Shown: one piece after another, positions 63,727 through 64,000 of the stretch
Layout of the letters: each line of letters opens with the position of its first letter
Numbering within the stretch: the stretch's first letter is position 1
Source: JANSXG01 sp024743075
Lineage (GTDB): Bacteria; Planctomycetota; Phycisphaerae; Phycisphaerales; UBA1924
Assembly (NCBI GenBank): GCA_042140185.1
Contig: CP159477.1
Span: forward strand, 496,001 to 560,000
Length of the DNA stretch: 64,000 nt
Direction: 5' to 3'
The notes under the pieces: model-generated
What the model saw: only the letters and a program-made list of their open reading frames with translations
The model's database searches: none
What the model was told of the DNA's origin: nothing
Position numbers and translations under genes: made by a program

Positions 63727-64000
63727 ATGACGACCGCACCGATCAGCTCCGGCGCCGAACTCGCTGCAAAGCGGGAACCGCACGAGGACTACGTCCACCA
63801 GCACCACTGGCGCAACGCCGCCGATGAGGCGGAAGCCGCCAAGTTCGGCATGTGGCTGTTCCTCGCCACCGAAGTGCTGCTGTTCTCCGGGTTCTTCTGC
63901 GCGTACGCGTGGGGCCGGATGACGCACTACGGCACGTGGCGCGAGGCCTCCCACGCGTACCTCGACTGGAAGATCGGCGCGGTGAACACCGTCGTGCTGC
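63727..64000 (+). CDS. coxC: Cytochrome c oxidase subunit III, N-terminal part (cut by window edge)
   Basis: 91 codons are visible, open to the end of the window. The N-terminus is followed by AKFGMWLFLATEVLLFSGFF, the conserved first helix of subunit III, including the family's E in TEVLLF. The reading frame continues beyond 64000. It lies 79 bases after coxA. Confidence 0.9.
   Translation, partial: MTTAPISSGAELAAKREPHEDYVHQHHWRNAADEAEAAKFGMWLFLATEVLLFSGFFCAYAWGRMTHYGTWREASHAYLDWKIGAVNTVVL

Overview
The window is about 64 kb of GC-rich bacterial DNA. Its gene content points to a member of the Planctomycetota, probably the Phycisphaerae; this lineage call is an inference. The grounds are: a complete alternative complex III operon joined to a caa3 oxidase whose subunit I has a long insertion; several secreted proteins ending in paired EF-hand-like motifs of the type DxNxDGxVDxxDLNxxLxxFG; TIGR03790, DUF4139 and CRTAC-type secreted proteins; RNase Y and sigma-54; and many genes without an obvious Shine-Dalgarno sequence.

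Layout. 1-4.6 kb: the end of recQ, an NTF2-like protein, a zinc alcohol dehydrogenase, a DinB-fold protein and ATP-dependent PEP carboxykinase. 4.75-4.93 kb: a tRNA-His unit with promoter and terminator. 5-15.3 kb: envelope genes (DUF4139, TIGR03790, LptE-like, BamD-like), FtsH, a diacylglycerol-kinase-fold protein and a PIN/TRAM membrane protein. 15.7-21 kb: a DUF429 protein, then dnaX-ybaB-recR and rpoN. 21.2-31.3 kb: secreted beta-propeller proteins, an S10 carboxypeptidase, an ABC-2 permease, rny and a lipoprotein. 31.3-31.7 kb: a non-coding stretch holding two segments exactly complementary to the 3' end of 16S rRNA. 31.7-40 kb: an aminotransferase, malate dehydrogenase, a PQQ-type propeller protein, XerC/D, a small orphan gene, a lipoprotein and a TolB-like protein. 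40.6-47.4 kb: an ANTAR response regulator and both subunits of topoisomerase VI, separated by small secreted proteins and a DHFR-like enzyme. 47.6-49.7 kb: ndk and heme A synthase. 50-64 kb: actABCDEF, a small membrane protein, SCO1, coxB, coxA and the start of coxC.

How the genes work together. The right-hand 14 kb is one respiratory module. ActA-F oxidises quinol and passes electrons to a cytochrome-c-fused caa3 oxidase. SCO1 (copper delivery) and the divergent heme A synthase supply its cofactors. dnaX-ybaB-recR is the usual replication and repair string.

Sequence quality. Eight single-base frame breaks interrupt otherwise well-conserved genes, dnaX twice and actF once. Six of the eight lie on a GCGC tetranucleotide, which looks more like systematic sequencing error than gene decay. 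I annotate these genes as spanning CDSs and describe each break. No CRISPR array, insertion sequence or prophage was seen.
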